Shown: positions 44,105 through 53,447, counted from the first letter of the stretch. The stretch is 64,000 nt of DNA from Winogradskyella luteola (GCF_019203985.1 NZ_JAGSPD010000002.1:62001-126000); one strand, 5' to 3'. Numbers and translations: made by a program. The notes: generated from the sequence alone by a model not told the origin.

Positions 44105-45097
44105 TTAAAATGTCTTGTTCTTTTTTACAAAGTAAGACCATACTATAGAATTGATTTTATAATAATTTGGGCGTTTGGAAAGTTGCTTTCTTTGCCTTAA
44201 AATAGTCCCCAATTTTTTATAAAAGGACAAGTGCGCTCTAAGTATCGCAAGAAAGTAATGTGGTTTTAGTTGCATCAAAAACCGGAATGCTGCAACACCA
44301 TCGAGTTTCATCCTAATTACAGTTCTAATAAAAACATTTTTATCCGTGTTTTTTACCAATGTGAATAAGCTATTTCTAAAATTGAGATATGCTTTTTTTG
44401 GATTTGTATCATTTAATGTGGCACCACCAAGGTGATAAACGGTTGAAGTTCCGACATATTTAGCTTGATGATTACTATTGAATGCACGCCAACACAAATC
44501 AATTTCTTCCATATGTGCAAAATAGCTTTCATCAAAACCGTTGAGCGTTTTAAAAACAGAATTTCTAATAAAAAAACATGCACCCGAAGCCCAGAAAATA
44601 GTCTTAATATCGTTGTACTGACCGTTATCTTTTTCAATCGTATCAAAAATGCGACCGCGACAAAAGGGATAACCATACTTGTCTATAAATCCACCAGCTG
44701 CACCAGCATATTCAAAAAGCGATTTATTTTTATAGTCTAAAATCTTGGGCTGAATTATAGCTGTATCACTATCAGAATTAAATACTTCAACTATGGGCTG
44801 TAACCAATTCGGAGTAACTTCTACATCACTATTGAGCAAACAGAGTAGAGGTTCTTCAACTATTTTTAATGCATCATTATAGCCTTTGGCATAACCACCA
44901 TTCTCAGTATTCTGAATTAATTTCACTGTCGAAAAGTGCTCAGTAACAAAAGCAACGGAATTGTCCGTAGATGCATTATCAGCTACATAGATTTTGGCAT
45001 CATTTGAATGTTTAATTACTAATGGCAAAAACTGCTCTAGCAGATCTTTACCATTCCAATTTAAAATAACAACAGCTATGTCCTTGGTTTGTAACAT
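44105..45097 (-). CDS. Family 2 glycosyltransferase (rhamnosyltransferase-like)
   Basis: 330 aa. GT-A domain: VVILNWNGKDLLEQF, YVADNASTDNSVAF (nucleotide site), CLLNSDVEVTPNWLQP (metal site), FWASGACFFIRNSVF and MEEIDLCWRA, as in the WcaA/rhamnosyltransferase-type GT2 group. The C-terminal KLGTILRQRKQLSK segment is basic. Directly abuts the HsdR_N-domain gene (stop TAA then ATG). Probably adds a sugar to a surface polysaccharide. Confidence 0.85.
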   Translation of the reverse strand: MLQTKDIAVVILNWNGKDLLEQFLPLVIKHSNDAKIYVADNASTDNSVAFVTEHFSTVKLIQNTENGGYAKGYNDALKIVEEPLLCLLNSDVEVTPNWLQPIVEVFNSDSDTAIIQPKILDYKNKSLFEYAGAAGGFIDKYGYPFCRGRIFDTIEKDNGQYNDIKTIFWASGACFFIRNSVFKTLNGFDESYFAHMEEIDLCWRAFNSNHQAKYVGTSTVYHLGGATLNDTNPKKAYLNFRNSLFTLVKNTDKNVFIRTVIRMKLDGVAAFRFLMQLKPHYFLAILRAHLSFYKKLGTILRQRKQLSKRPNYYKINSIVWSYFVKKNKTF

Positions 45098-45547
45098 TTA
45101 TGGTTTAGTGTAATTCGGAATATCTTTTAAAAACGAATAGCATTCATTCTCAGTATCCATTTGGCAATAATAATGATTTAAACCATTGGTTACCATTAAG
45201 TAATTAGCTTTTAATGCTAAATTATAGCGTGCAATCTGATCAAAGGTGTCTTGATTTATGTTTATCGAATAGGATTTGCACTCAACTATTAAGTGAATGC
45301 TACCATCAGAATTAAAAACAACAATATCATATCGCTTTTTTAACCCATTAATGGTCAGTTCTTTCTCAACGTTAATTAGGGATTTAGGATACTTTTTTTC
45401 ATTGATAAGATAATGCATACAATGTTGACGCACCCATTCTTCGGGTTGAAGAATGATGAATTTTTTCCGAATAACATCAAAAATAGAAACTTTATTTTCT
45501 GTACTTTTGAAACGGTATTCAAACTTTGGAAAGTTGAGTTCTTGCAC
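45098..45547 (-). CDS. Stand-alone HsdR_N-type (PD-(D/E)XK-like) nuclease-fold protein
   Basis: 149 aa. Region RYDIVVFNSDGSIHLIVECK gives Asp...E-x-K (RYDIVV-x9-VECK), the core of the HsdR N-terminal domain (PF13588), preceded by LTINGLKKRYD. N-terminal EWVRQHCMHYLINEKKYPKSLI and C-terminal ARYNLALKANYLMVTNGLNHY complete the domain. There is no helicase, methylase or specificity gene beside it, so it is not a type I restriction system. The stop codon abuts the ATG of the glycosyltransferase, and a gene for DNA polymerase III delta starts 115 bases away on the other strand. Role unknown. Confidence 0.75.
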   Translation of the reverse strand: MQELNFPKFEYRFKSTENKVSIFDVIRKKFIILQPEEWVRQHCMHYLINEKKYPKSLINVEKELTINGLKKRYDIVVFNSDGSIHLIVECKSYSININQDTFDQIARYNLALKANYLMVTNGLNHYYCQMDTENECYSFLKDIPNYTKP

Positions 45548-45568
45548 TGCACAAAATTAAAATTATAA

Positions 45569-45620
45569 TGTCATTTCGAGTAATTTTCGTGGAAAATTTT
45601 ATCGAGAAGTTCTCGATACT
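45569..45620. repeat. Intergenic repeat with near-perfect palindrome
   Basis: TGTCATTTCGAGTAATTTTCG then GTGGAAAATTTTATCGAGAAG, ending in ATCGAGAA-G-TTCTCGAT (45601-45617, an 8-bp perfect inverted repeat with one central base) and AATTTTC-gt-GGAAAATT before it. It resembles the elements at 17465 and 39868. Confidence 0.5.
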
Positions 45621-45662
45621 CTGACCAAGGTTAAAGCTCTAACTGACTTACAAATTAAGATA

Positions 45663-46670
45663 TTGGACGACGTAAAACTACTTGTTTCAGCAATAAAAAA
45701 AGGAGACCTTAAACCTATTTATTTTTTAATGGGAGAGGAGGCGTATTATATTGATAAGATTTCCGATTTTATTGAAGATAATGTTTTGGATGAAGCTGAG
45801 AAAGGATTTAACCAAATGGTACTTTATGGTAGAGATGTATCTATCGATGATATTGTAAGCAATGCCAAACGCTATCCTATGATGGCAGAACGGCAAGTGG
45901 TTATTGTTAAGGAAGCGCAGGATTTAAGTAGAACTATTGAGAAATTAACTCCATATGCTGAAAACCCCCAACCAACGACAGTTTTAGTTATAAACTATAA
46001 GTATAAAAAGCTAGATAAACGAAAAGCTTTATATAAAGCCATCAGCAAAAATGGGGGAGTCGTTTTTGATAGTAAAAAGCTTTATGATAATCAAATGCCA
46101 GACTGGATTAGACACGTATTGAAAGGGCAGGGCTATGATATTTCTCCCAAAGCTGCACAGATGTTGGTTGAATTTTTGGGAACAGACTTAAGTAAGGTAA
46201 ACAACGAACTCAATAAGTTAAAAATTGTACTTCCAAAAGGTACACAGATAACTCCAGAACATATTGAAGAGAATATTGGTATAAGTAAAGATTACAATAA
46301 TTTTGAATTGCGAAAAGCTGTAGGTGAACGCAATGTCGTAAAGGCGCATAAAATTGCGAAATACTTTGCGGATAACCCAAAGGACAACCCAATGGTAGTG
46401 ACCGTATCGTTGTTGTTTAGCTTCTTTTCACAGTTATTGCATTTGCATGGTATGCACGATAAGAATCCACGCAACGTGGCGTCGGCATTACGAGTGAATC
46501 CTTACTTTGTAAATGAGTACTTAACTGCTGCTCGAAACTATCCGATGAAAAAAGTCAGTTCTGTTATTGCCCTGCTACGTGAATTTGATGTTAAGAGCAA
46601 AGGTGTAGGGTCTAATGCTGTACCGCAAGGCGACTTATTGAAAGAGCTGTTGGTTCGCATATTAGGATAG
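45663..46670 (+). CDS. holA: DNA polymerase III subunit delta (TTG start)
   Basis: 335-aa clamp-loader subunit that opens the sliding clamp. N-terminal DDVKLLVSAIKKGDLKPIYF and FLMGEEAYYIDKISDFI are the usual HolA start; then VIVKEAQDLSRTIEKL, AQMLVEFLGTDLSKVNNELNKL and C-terminal VASALRVNPYFVNEY. The only upstream start consistent with this is the TTG at 45663; there is no ATG in frame before it. Divergent from the HsdR_N gene. No Shine-Dalgarno or clear promoter box. Confidence 0.85.
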   Translation: MDDVKLLVSAIKKGDLKPIYFLMGEEAYYIDKISDFIEDNVLDEAEKGFNQMVLYGRDVSIDDIVSNAKRYPMMAERQVVIVKEAQDLSRTIEKLTPYAENPQPTTVLVINYKYKKLDKRKALYKAISKNGGVVFDSKKLYDNQMPDWIRHVLKGQGYDISPKAAQMLVEFLGTDLSKVNNELNKLKIVLPKGTQITPEHIEENIGISKDYNNFELRKAVGERNVVKAHKIAKYFADNPKDNPMVVTVSLLFSFFSQLLHLHGMHDKNPRNVASALRVNPYFVNEYLTAARNYPMKKVSSVIALLREFDVKSKGVGSNAVPQGDLLKELLVRILG

Positions 46671-46674
46671 TACA

Positions 46675-46702
46675 GATTCTGAAACGAGTTTAGAACGACA
46701 AA
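46675..46702 (-). repeat. Intergenic repeat GTCGTTCTAAACTCGTTTCAGAATC type
   Basis: Minus strand TTTTGTCGTTCTAAACTCG and TTTCAGAATC is a degenerate copy of the very common Bacteroidota element GTCATTCTGAACTCGTTTCAGAATC. Starts 5 bases after the holA stop. Confidence 0.5.
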
Positions 46703-46792
46703 ACAGAGAACATCACTATCTTTTTTAATCATTAATAACCTTAGAAGAAGCCATTTGACTAAAATTAGCTAAATCTTTAAACATCTAATTAA

Positions 46793-47881
46793 TTATTTGA
46801 TAATCAACCGCTTGATAGTATAATAATCAGTTGTATTACTTTCAATTTTCACCAAATAGATATTAGGAGCCAAATTAGAAATATCAATCTCTTTTTTTGA
46901 AGATATCATAACCAATTCGCCTAGGGTTGAATAAATTTTTGTTTCAAAACCGTTACGATTTATAGTGATTAAACCTTTTGCAGGATTCGGATAAAAGGAA
47001 ACATCTTTTATGTCAACATCTGATATGCTTAAGGTAGAGGTGTTAAAACTATATAAACCTGAAGCATTACCCGAAATTTCCTCTGCAGATACATAGTATT
47101 CTGTAGCATTAATAGGAATAATACCTTCAATTTGCGGTGAGTAATTTGTCGGAACAGCAATAGAAGTTTTTACAACAGATCCATTTGAAAATAAACCTGA
47201 ACTATATCCACTTAATTGAATTAAAAATGCGCCATTGGAATCATAGCCTGTTAGAAAAATGCTGCCATCTAGCGGATTATATGTCGCTCCAGAAACTAAG
47301 CCTTGCGCAGTAATGGTGTCGACTAGAGAAATGCTATGTGTACCAGGTGTTTTTGGTAACTCATAAATATTAGTGTTACCATCAAGCCAATTTTTTGAGA
47401 ACACATATAATGTATTGTTATAGTGGATTAAACCTTCTGCATCAAAATTTGTAGCTAATGGACTTGTAGTAAAATCGGTTTGATTACTATAACTAAAATT
47501 TATAATTTCTGCTGTAATAGAATTACTTGCAAAATAATCTGCAATAGTAATACGATAAACTTTTAAGTTAGTTCGGTCACCTTGGTAGTTTCCAAAATCA
47601 CCGATATAGATGTAAGTGTCATCATGCGTTAAATCTTCCCAATCAGTATTTGAAGCATTTGTAATAGTTACTGTTCTGGTTACGGCACCAGTCTCCGTAT
47701 CTACATCAAACAACTGATTAGTAGACGCTGTATCATTATGTGTTATGAGTGTGTTATTTATATAGAGTAACCCAGAAGTTTCACTTAGAGCAGTATCCAA
47801 GCCTGTTTCTAATATAAACTGCTGCGCTATGCTTACTGAAAAGAGCATTGAAAAAATGGCACTTAATAAAATAGATTTCAT
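46793..47881 (-). CDS. Secreted protein with type IX secretion sorting domain
   Basis: 362 aa. Signal peptide MKSILLSAIFSMLFSVSIAQ, a beta-propeller-like body (WEDLTHDDTYIYIGDFG, TDFTTSPLATNFDAEGLIHY, repeating YIYIGDF/ILFLTGYDS-type blades), and a C-terminal type A sorting domain: VSFYPNPAKGLITINRN ... GELVMISS ... YLVKI. So exported by T9SS and probably attached at the cell surface. No catalytic motif recognised; the body resembles secreted propeller proteins of unknown function. Monocistronic. Confidence 0.83.
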   Translation of the reverse strand: MKSILLSAIFSMLFSVSIAQQFILETGLDTALSETSGLLYINNTLITHNDTASTNQLFDVDTETGAVTRTVTITNASNTDWEDLTHDDTYIYIGDFGNYQGDRTNLKVYRITIADYFASNSITAEIINFSYSNQTDFTTSPLATNFDAEGLIHYNNTLYVFSKNWLDGNTNIYELPKTPGTHSISLVDTITAQGLVSGATYNPLDGSIFLTGYDSNGAFLIQLSGYSSGLFSNGSVVKTSIAVPTNYSPQIEGIIPINATEYYVSAEEISGNASGLYSFNTSTLSISDVDIKDVSFYPNPAKGLITINRNGFETKIYSTLGELVMISSKKEIDISNLAPNIYLVKIESNTTDYYTIKRLIIK

Positions 47882-47995
47882 AATTGGGATACAGGATTCT
47901 GCATAAATGTATCAATCTATTCATCTAGTAACTAAAAAACTATGTGAGCCACGTTTTTTGGGGATGAAATGTAAAAGATGAGTTTATCGAATGCT

Positions 47996-48520
47996 CTAAA
48001 AGTCTAATTTACGATGATAGTGCAACAGTTCTGCATTGTCATTTGGTAGCGAACCAATTCCCTTTAAACTAAAGCCTAAACGCTCAAGTAATTGTCTTGA
48101 AGATGTGTTTTCTTCTAAGGTATAAGCGCTTAATTCAGTTAGTCCGTAATCATCTTTTGCAGTAACCATAAGCTGATGCGAAGCTTCAGAAGCATAACCT
48201 TTGCCTTCATACTGTGGTAAAAATGCGAAGCCAATATCAGGATCTTCTCTGTCTTCTCTATGATATAAGCCACACGTGCCAAGCTTTGTGTCATCCTCTT
48301 TTCTTATGATGACATTGTTTGTGTAACCGTATTTTTCCAATTGTGGAAATACTTTTCCCTGAATATAAATCTCAGCTTCTTTAACGGTTTTTACATTTCT
48401 ATCTCCAATAAACTGAATCCACTTTGGTGTATTCATTAGTTGTAGAATAAAAGCGGCATCTTCAGTTTTAACAGGCCTTAAAATTAATCTTTGGGTTTCA
48501 AAAATTGAATTTTTTTTCAT
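47996..48520 (-). CDS. GNAT N-acetyltransferase (RimJ/RimL type)
   Basis: 174 aa. ETQRLILRPVKTEDAAFI start and IGFAFLPQYEGKGYASEAS (acetyl-CoA pyrophosphate motif) near residue 100, then NTSSRQLLERLGFSL. Typical of the RimJ/RimL family that acetylates N-terminal amines of proteins or small molecules; the target is unknown. Its ATG overlaps the thrC stop (ATGA, 4 bases), so it is the last gene of the thr operon. Confidence 0.82.
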   Translation of the reverse strand: MKKNSIFETQRLILRPVKTEDAAFILQLMNTPKWIQFIGDRNVKTVKEAEIYIQGKVFPQLEKYGYTNNVIIRKEDDTKLGTCGLYHREDREDPDIGFAFLPQYEGKGYASEASHQLMVTAKDDYGLTELSAYTLEENTSSRQLLERLGFSLKGIGSLPNDNAELLHYHRKLDF

Positions 48521-49812
48521 TTCTTTTTCAATAGAAATTTTTTCAATTCCTCATATGAATCAATAGAAATTGCCACTTTCTTTTTATCCATAACTGCTTT
48601 AATTTGTGAAGGAAGTGGTACACTTTTTTCGATCACATTTTCAACCACGTCCAAAAATTTGGTTGGATGCGCAGTTTCTAAAAACACTACATGTGCATTG
48701 TTTTGATTTAAATAAGCTTTGGCACCCAAATAACCTACAGCACCATGCGGATCTGCAATGTAATTGTAGTCTTTGTAAAGCTCTAAAAGTGCAGCTTTTG
48801 TATCGCTATCGGTATAACTGTAAGACGACAAGTTTTCTTTTAAAGCTTCAAAATTATTGTTGTGCAATTCTTGGATTCTTATAAAATTACTAGGGTTGCC
48901 AACATCCATAGCATTGCTAATGGTCTGTACTGATGGTTTTGGTTTATAAGACTGGGTTTCCATGTAATTAACAACCGTATTGTTTGCATTGTTTGCTGCA
49001 ATAAAATGTTTTACAGGCAAGCCCATTTTTTGAGCGACCATACCAGCACAAATATTGCCAAAATTTCCGCTAGGCACCGAAAATACAATGTCCTTATATT
49101 TCGGTTTTAGCTGTTTGTAAGCAAACATATAATAGAAGAGTTGTGGTAACCAACGCGCAATGTTTATAGAGTTGGCAGAAGTCAGTTGCATTTTGCTGGT
49201 CAATTCCTCATCCATAAAAGCACGTTTCACCATGTCTTGGCAATCATCAAAAACACCATCGACCTCTAAAGCTGTTATATTCTGCTCTAAGGTTGTGAGT
49301 TGTTTTTCTTGGATATTACTCACTTTTCCACTTGGATAAAGAATAACTACATTTACACCTTTGACTCCTAAAAAGCCATTGGCAACTGCACCGCCTGTAT
49401 CCCCGGAAGTAGCAACCAAAATGGTCACCTCATTAGGATTTTTTTTGTTGAAATACCCTAAACATCGTGCCATAAATCGAGCTCCTACATCTTTGAATGC
49501 CATAGTCGGCCCATGAAATAGCTCTAATGTTGAAATATTTTTGTTGATTTCAACTATGGGGAAATCAAAATTCAAGGTGTCTTCTACAATGGTTTTTAAT
49601 ATGGCTTCAGGAATTTCAGGTACTATAAATTGTTTTATGGCTTCAAAAGCAATTTCAGTATTGGGCTTATCTTCAATAGTTTCAAAAAATGAAGATGGTA
49701 ATGGAGTAATCTTTTCAGGAAAATATAAACCTTTATCCGGTGCGAGACCTCTTACAACGGCATCCTCAAAGGTTGCTTTAGGTGCTTTTTTATTTAGTGA
49801 GTAGTATTTCAT
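48517..49812 (-). CDS. thrC: Threonine synthase
   Basis: 431 aa. PLP enzyme making threonine from O-phosphohomoserine. LFHGPTMAFKDVGARFMARC holds the PLP Lys (TMAFKD), VATSGDTGGAVANGFLGV the phosphate loop, and SGNFGNICAG is the typical later block. Part of the order thrA-thrB-thrC: starts 23 bases after thrB and overlaps the downstream GNAT by 4 bases. Short (E. coli-type) class. Confidence 0.93.
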   Translation of the reverse strand: MKYYSLNKKAPKATFEDAVVRGLAPDKGLYFPEKITPLPSSFFETIEDKPNTEIAFEAIKQFIVPEIPEAILKTIVEDTLNFDFPIVEINKNISTLELFHGPTMAFKDVGARFMARCLGYFNKKNPNEVTILVATSGDTGGAVANGFLGVKGVNVVILYPSGKVSNIQEKQLTTLEQNITALEVDGVFDDCQDMVKRAFMDEELTSKMQLTSANSINIARWLPQLFYYMFAYKQLKPKYKDIVFSVPSGNFGNICAGMVAQKMGLPVKHFIAANNANNTVVNYMETQSYKPKPSVQTISNAMDVGNPSNFIRIQELHNNNFEALKENLSSYSYTDSDTKAALLELYKDYNYIADPHGAVGYLGAKAYLNQNNAHVVFLETAHPTKFLDVVENVIEKSVPLPSQIKAVMDKKKVAISIDSYEELKKFLLKKK

Positions 49813-49835
49813 TTATGATGTGTGGTAGATATCAG

Positions 49836-50759
49836 TTATGTTAATATTTTTATGCCCTCTGTGTTAATTTCGGAAACATAAGTCTCAAATGCAACACCAG
49901 TTTCTGAATACACGTTACGCAGAGCTTGCTCAACAGTTTTAGCAACCACTTCTCCTTTACTCAATACAAAAATGGAAGGACCAGAACCCGAGATGGCACA
50001 GCCCAAAGCACCAGCTTCCATTGCATGTGATTTTATGTTATCAAAATGAGGGATCAGTTGTTTTCTATGGGGTTCAATGACTACATCGTTTAAGGAATCC
50101 TTAATTAAATCGTAATTAGAGGTGTGTAAACCGTGTACCAAACTACCAACATTTGCCCATTGTGTTATGGCATTTTTAAGAGGAATGTCTTTTGGTAGAA
50201 TAGCCCTAGATTCTGATGTTTTTATTTCTATCTGCGGATGAATTAAAGTGACATATAATCCTGATGGAGTGGGGAGTTCTATAATTTGTAAAGGATGTGT
50301 TGACTTTACCAATGTAAAACCTCCAAAAATTGCAGGAGCCAAATTATCAGCATGCTCTGATTGGCTTGCCAGAGCTTCTCCCTTCATGGCATAATTGGTC
50401 AATTGTGTTTTATTTAGTGGGTTGCCTAGTAAACTATTCATGCCAAAAACAGAACCTGCAGCACTTGCTGAGCTACTACCAATACCACTTCCTGGTTTTA
50501 TTTTCTTGTAAATTTCAATTTCAAAACCACAATCGGGTTTCAAATCGTTATACATAGCCAAGGCTGAAACTCCTGCTACATTTTTTTCAACTTCAAAAGG
50601 TAAGTCATAGCCTTCAATTTTAACAATTTTGATGCCTTTTTTATCTGTTTGCCTTATAATCATTTCATCTCCAATAGTAGCGAGACAAAAACCAAGCACA
50701 TCAAAACCACAAGCGACATTTGCTACGGTTGCAGGTGAAAATATTTTAATTTCTTTCAT
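49836..50759 (-). CDS. thrB: Homoserine kinase
   Basis: 307-aa GHMP kinase phosphorylating homoserine. FSPATVANVACGFDVLGF start, IKPGSGIGSSSASAAGSVF (ATP-binding motif 2, P-x3-G-L-G-S-S-A-A type) and GCAISGSGPSIFVLSK. Standard length. Lies between thrA (46-base gap) and thrC (23-base gap) on the same strand. Confidence 0.94.
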   Translation of the reverse strand: MKEIKIFSPATVANVACGFDVLGFCLATIGDEMIIRQTDKKGIKIVKIEGYDLPFEVEKNVAGVSALAMYNDLKPDCGFEIEIYKKIKPGSGIGSSSASAAGSVFGMNSLLGNPLNKTQLTNYAMKGEALASQSEHADNLAPAIFGGFTLVKSTHPLQIIELPTPSGLYVTLIHPQIEIKTSESRAILPKDIPLKNAITQWANVGSLVHGLHTSNYDLIKDSLNDVVIEPHRKQLIPHFDNIKSHAMEAGALGCAISGSGPSIFVLSKGEVVAKTVEQALRNVYSETGVAFETYVSEINTEGIKILT

Positions 50760-50805
50760 GTTAACTTACTTCGGTTATCTTTTGTAAGACAGCATAATGC
50801 AAATT

Positions 50806-53280
50806 CTAATTATTGGCAATTCGTATAATATCCGCAAATAAACCAGAAGCCGTTACATCTGCACCAGCGCCAGCGCCTTTAACAATTAATGGTTGTCTTG
50901 GGTAGCGTTGCGTATAGAACATCACGATATTGTCCTTACCTTCCAAATTAAAAAATGGATGACCCTCAGGGATTTCTTGTAGCCCAACTTTTGCTTTACC
51001 ATTATCGTATTCCGCAACATATTTTAGTTGACAATTCTTAGCCTCTGCAGAAGCATACAGCTTTTGAAAATGGGCTTCATCTTGCTGTAATGTTTCATAA
51101 AAATCATCAACGGAAGTGCTTGCAAGATTGGCTTTGGTTAAAAATGGTTCTACTTCAATATCTTCAATTTCCATAGCAGCTCCATTTTCCCTTGCTAAAA
51201 TAAGTACCTTTCTGGCAACATCAATTCCACTAAGGTCAATTCTGGGATCTGGCTCTGTATAACCTTCAAATTGGGCACGTTTAACTGTATCATGAAAATT
51301 ATTCTTATCGCTAAAATTATTGAAAACGAAGTTTAAGCTACCGGATAATACGGCTTGTATGTTAGTAACCTTATCTCCAGAACTCACCAAATTATTTAAG
51401 GTATTTATAATTGGCAAAGCTGCTCCAACATTAGTTTCGTAAAGAAAAGGCGTATTGTATTTTTTTGATAAGTCATGAAGGTTTTTATACGTTTCATAAT
51501 CTTTTGAGCATGCAATTTTACTGCAAGCTACAACAGCTATACTATGCTTTAAATAATCTGAATAGATGTTAGCAACTTGTTCACTGGCGGTTACATCAAC
51601 AAAAATACTATTTCTAAGATTCATTTCTACGGCCTTTTTGTAAAACCCATTAATACTTGACTTTTCAGCAAAATCAAATTCTGAAACCCAATCTTCTAAA
51701 TTAATTCCATCATCTTTAAAGACCATTTTTCGAGAGTTGGACATGCCAACAATGCGTAGACTAATCTGTAGGTTTTTTTTCAGGAATGATTGCTGTTGTT
51801 GAATTTGATCAATGAGGCGCTCTCCAACATTACCTACACCTGTGATGAATAAGTTGATTTGTTTGGTTTTGACCTCAAAGAAGCGCTCATGCAAAGCATT
51901 AAGCGATTTTTTGACGTCGTTTTTATGAATTACAGCAGAAATATTACGCTCTGAAGCTCCTTGTGCAATGGCTCTAATATTTACATTGTTTTTTCCCAAA
52001 GTACTGAAGGTTTTACCACTTATACCTTGGTGGCTTTTCATATTATCTCCTACTACTGCGATAATAGATAAATCAGTTTCTACGATTATTGGGTCTATTT
52101 TTTTAAGCGCGATTTCGTACTCAAAAGTAGTATCGATAGCAGTTTTGGCCTGTAGAGCATTATGCTCTGAAATTCCGAAGCAAATAGAATGCTCGGACGA
52201 GGATTGTGTGATTAAAATAATATTGATTTTCTCTTGCGCCAAGGTCTCGAACAACCGTTTGCTAAAACCTGGAATACCAACCATTCCGTTGCCTTGTAAG
52301 GTCAGTAATGCAACATGGTCTATGTTACTAATTCCCTTAACAGGTGATTGTCCATTGGGTTTATGCTCTTTAGAAACCGTAGTTCCAACCGCATCTGGTT
52401 GTAGAGTGTTTTTTATCACAATAGGAATTTGTTTCCTTAAAACGGGCATTACAGTTGGCGGGTACAGTACTTTAGCACCAAAATGGGAAAGTTCCACGGC
52501 TTCTTGATAGGTAAGGTTTGTGATTGGCTTAGCGTGTTTTACCAATTTTGGATTAGCCGTAAACATACCACTAACATCTGTCCATATTTGTAGCTCTTCT
52601 GCAGATGTGGCTGCAGCTATAATTGCAGATGTATAATCTGAACCACCACGCCCCAAAGTTGTAAGCTCTCCTGTTAACGATTTAGAGACAAAACCAGGGA
52701 GTACAACAATTTTATTAGCATTTGAAGTAAAGAATGTATTAATGTTGGCATTGGTTATCTCAAAATTTACTGCGGCATTATTGAAATTTAAATCCGTTGT
52801 AATGAGTTCTTGTGAATTTTTTAAAACGACATCGAGGTTTCGAGATGCTAGTGTCTTCTGAATTATGGTTGAGGATAACATCTCCCCATAACTTAATAGT
52901 TTATCTTTTGTTTTTGGCGAAAGTTCGTTTATTAAATAGATTCCGTCTAAAAGCTTTTTTAGCCCATCTAACTTCTTTGAAACTATTTTTTGTAATTCGT
53001 CATGCTTTTTTTGCGAGCTTTTATCGGTTTTAAAATCTTCAAAGAGTTTTTCAATAACTTTTTTATGCGTAGAAGCAATAGCATTATAATGAGTCAGGTA
53101 GGCTTCATCTTTTGAACAAGCTAAATTACCAGCATCCAACAAATTGTCTGTAATGCCACCAACAGCAGATACGACAACTGCCAGCTTAGAGTCTTGCGAC
53201 TGTTGTTCTAAAATGGATATGACTTTGTTTATATTTTTGGCTGAACCTACTGAAGTTCCACCGAACTTGAGAACTTTCAT
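50806..53280 (-). CDS. thrA: Bifunctional aspartate kinase / homoserine dehydrogenase I
   Basis: 824 aa. N-terminal aspartokinase: MKVLKFGGTSVGSAKNINK (catalytic Lys), TLGRGGSDYTSAIIAAATSA, then ACT domains (about 315-460) that sense threonine in known homologues. C-terminal homoserine dehydrogenase: LFITGVGNVGERLIDQIQQ (NADP loop), TNVGAALPIINTL and YTEPDPRIDLSG with the conserved catalytic-site residues. It controls entry to the threonine branch, and feedback inhibition by threonine is expected. First structural gene of the thr operon; see the leader region at 53337-53455. Confidence 0.95.
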   Translation of the reverse strand: MKVLKFGGTSVGSAKNINKVISILEQQSQDSKLAVVVSAVGGITDNLLDAGNLACSKDEAYLTHYNAIASTHKKVIEKLFEDFKTDKSSQKKHDELQKIVSKKLDGLKKLLDGIYLINELSPKTKDKLLSYGEMLSSTIIQKTLASRNLDVVLKNSQELITTDLNFNNAAVNFEITNANINTFFTSNANKIVVLPGFVSKSLTGELTTLGRGGSDYTSAIIAAATSAEELQIWTDVSGMFTANPKLVKHAKPITNLTYQEAVELSHFGAKVLYPPTVMPVLRKQIPIVIKNTLQPDAVGTTVSKEHKPNGQSPVKGISNIDHVALLTLQGNGMVGIPGFSKRLFETLAQEKINIILITQSSSEHSICFGISEHNALQAKTAIDTTFEYEIALKKIDPIIVETDLSIIAVVGDNMKSHQGISGKTFSTLGKNNVNIRAIAQGASERNISAVIHKNDVKKSLNALHERFFEVKTKQINLFITGVGNVGERLIDQIQQQQSFLKKNLQISLRIVGMSNSRKMVFKDDGINLEDWVSEFDFAEKSSINGFYKKAVEMNLRNSIFVDVTASEQVANIYSDYLKHSIAVVACSKIACSKDYETYKNLHDLSKKYNTPFLYETNVGAALPIINTLNNLVSSGDKVTNIQAVLSGSLNFVFNNFSDKNNFHDTVKRAQFEGYTEPDPRIDLSGIDVARKVLILARENGAAMEIEDIEVEPFLTKANLASTSVDDFYETLQQDEAHFQKLYASAEAKNCQLKYVAEYDNGKAKVGLQEIPEGHPFFNLEGKDNIVMFYTQRYPRQPLIVKGAGAGADVTASGLFADIIRIANN

Positions 53281-53336
53281 ATACTATAAATTTAAATGGA
53301 CAATGGTCTTTTATGGACTGATAATATTACGGAAAA

Positions 53337-53408
53337 CTATAATGAAACAACCCAAAGGGTCGTTATAAAAAAACATGTAGAAGTAAAGATTGAATGGGTT
53401 TTAATCAC
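53337..53408 (-). promoter_or_regulatory. Candidate Thr/Ile-rich leader peptide and hairpin ahead of thrA
   Basis: Minus strand: GTG 53408 to TAG 53337, 23 codons reading MIKTHSIFTSTCFFITTLWV then VSL if the GTG is used. It holds five Thr and three Ile in 23 residues, the amino acids of this operon and its branch. A hairpin AACGACCC-TTT-GGGTTGTT (53346-53364) overlaps codons ACG ACC of the ORF. A -7 box TACATTTG at 53455-53448 would start transcription about 33 bases before the GTG. No U-run terminator was found before thrA, so attenuation by a standard terminator is not shown. A candidate, not a demonstrated attenuator. Confidence 0.35.
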
Positions 53409-53447
53409 AGTATTTTCTGCTATGTTTATTTTTTGTTCATTACATTT

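Noticed and set aside
45098..45547. Type I restriction-modification system
   Set aside because: Only an HsdR N-terminal-type domain is present; no methylase, specificity or helicase gene nearby.
45601..45617. Operator palindrome for a regulator of holA
   Set aside because: The palindrome is part of a repeat of the dispersed type seen elsewhere in the window, so it is more likely a repeat hairpin.
51968..52507. 179-codon ORF opposite thrA
   Set aside because: Lies wholly inside the conserved aspartokinase region and has no domain.
53278..53346. Classical intrinsic terminator completing a thr attenuator
   Set aside because: No stable GC-rich hairpin followed by a U-run lies between the leader ORF and thrA, so only the leader peptide and its hairpin are proposed.
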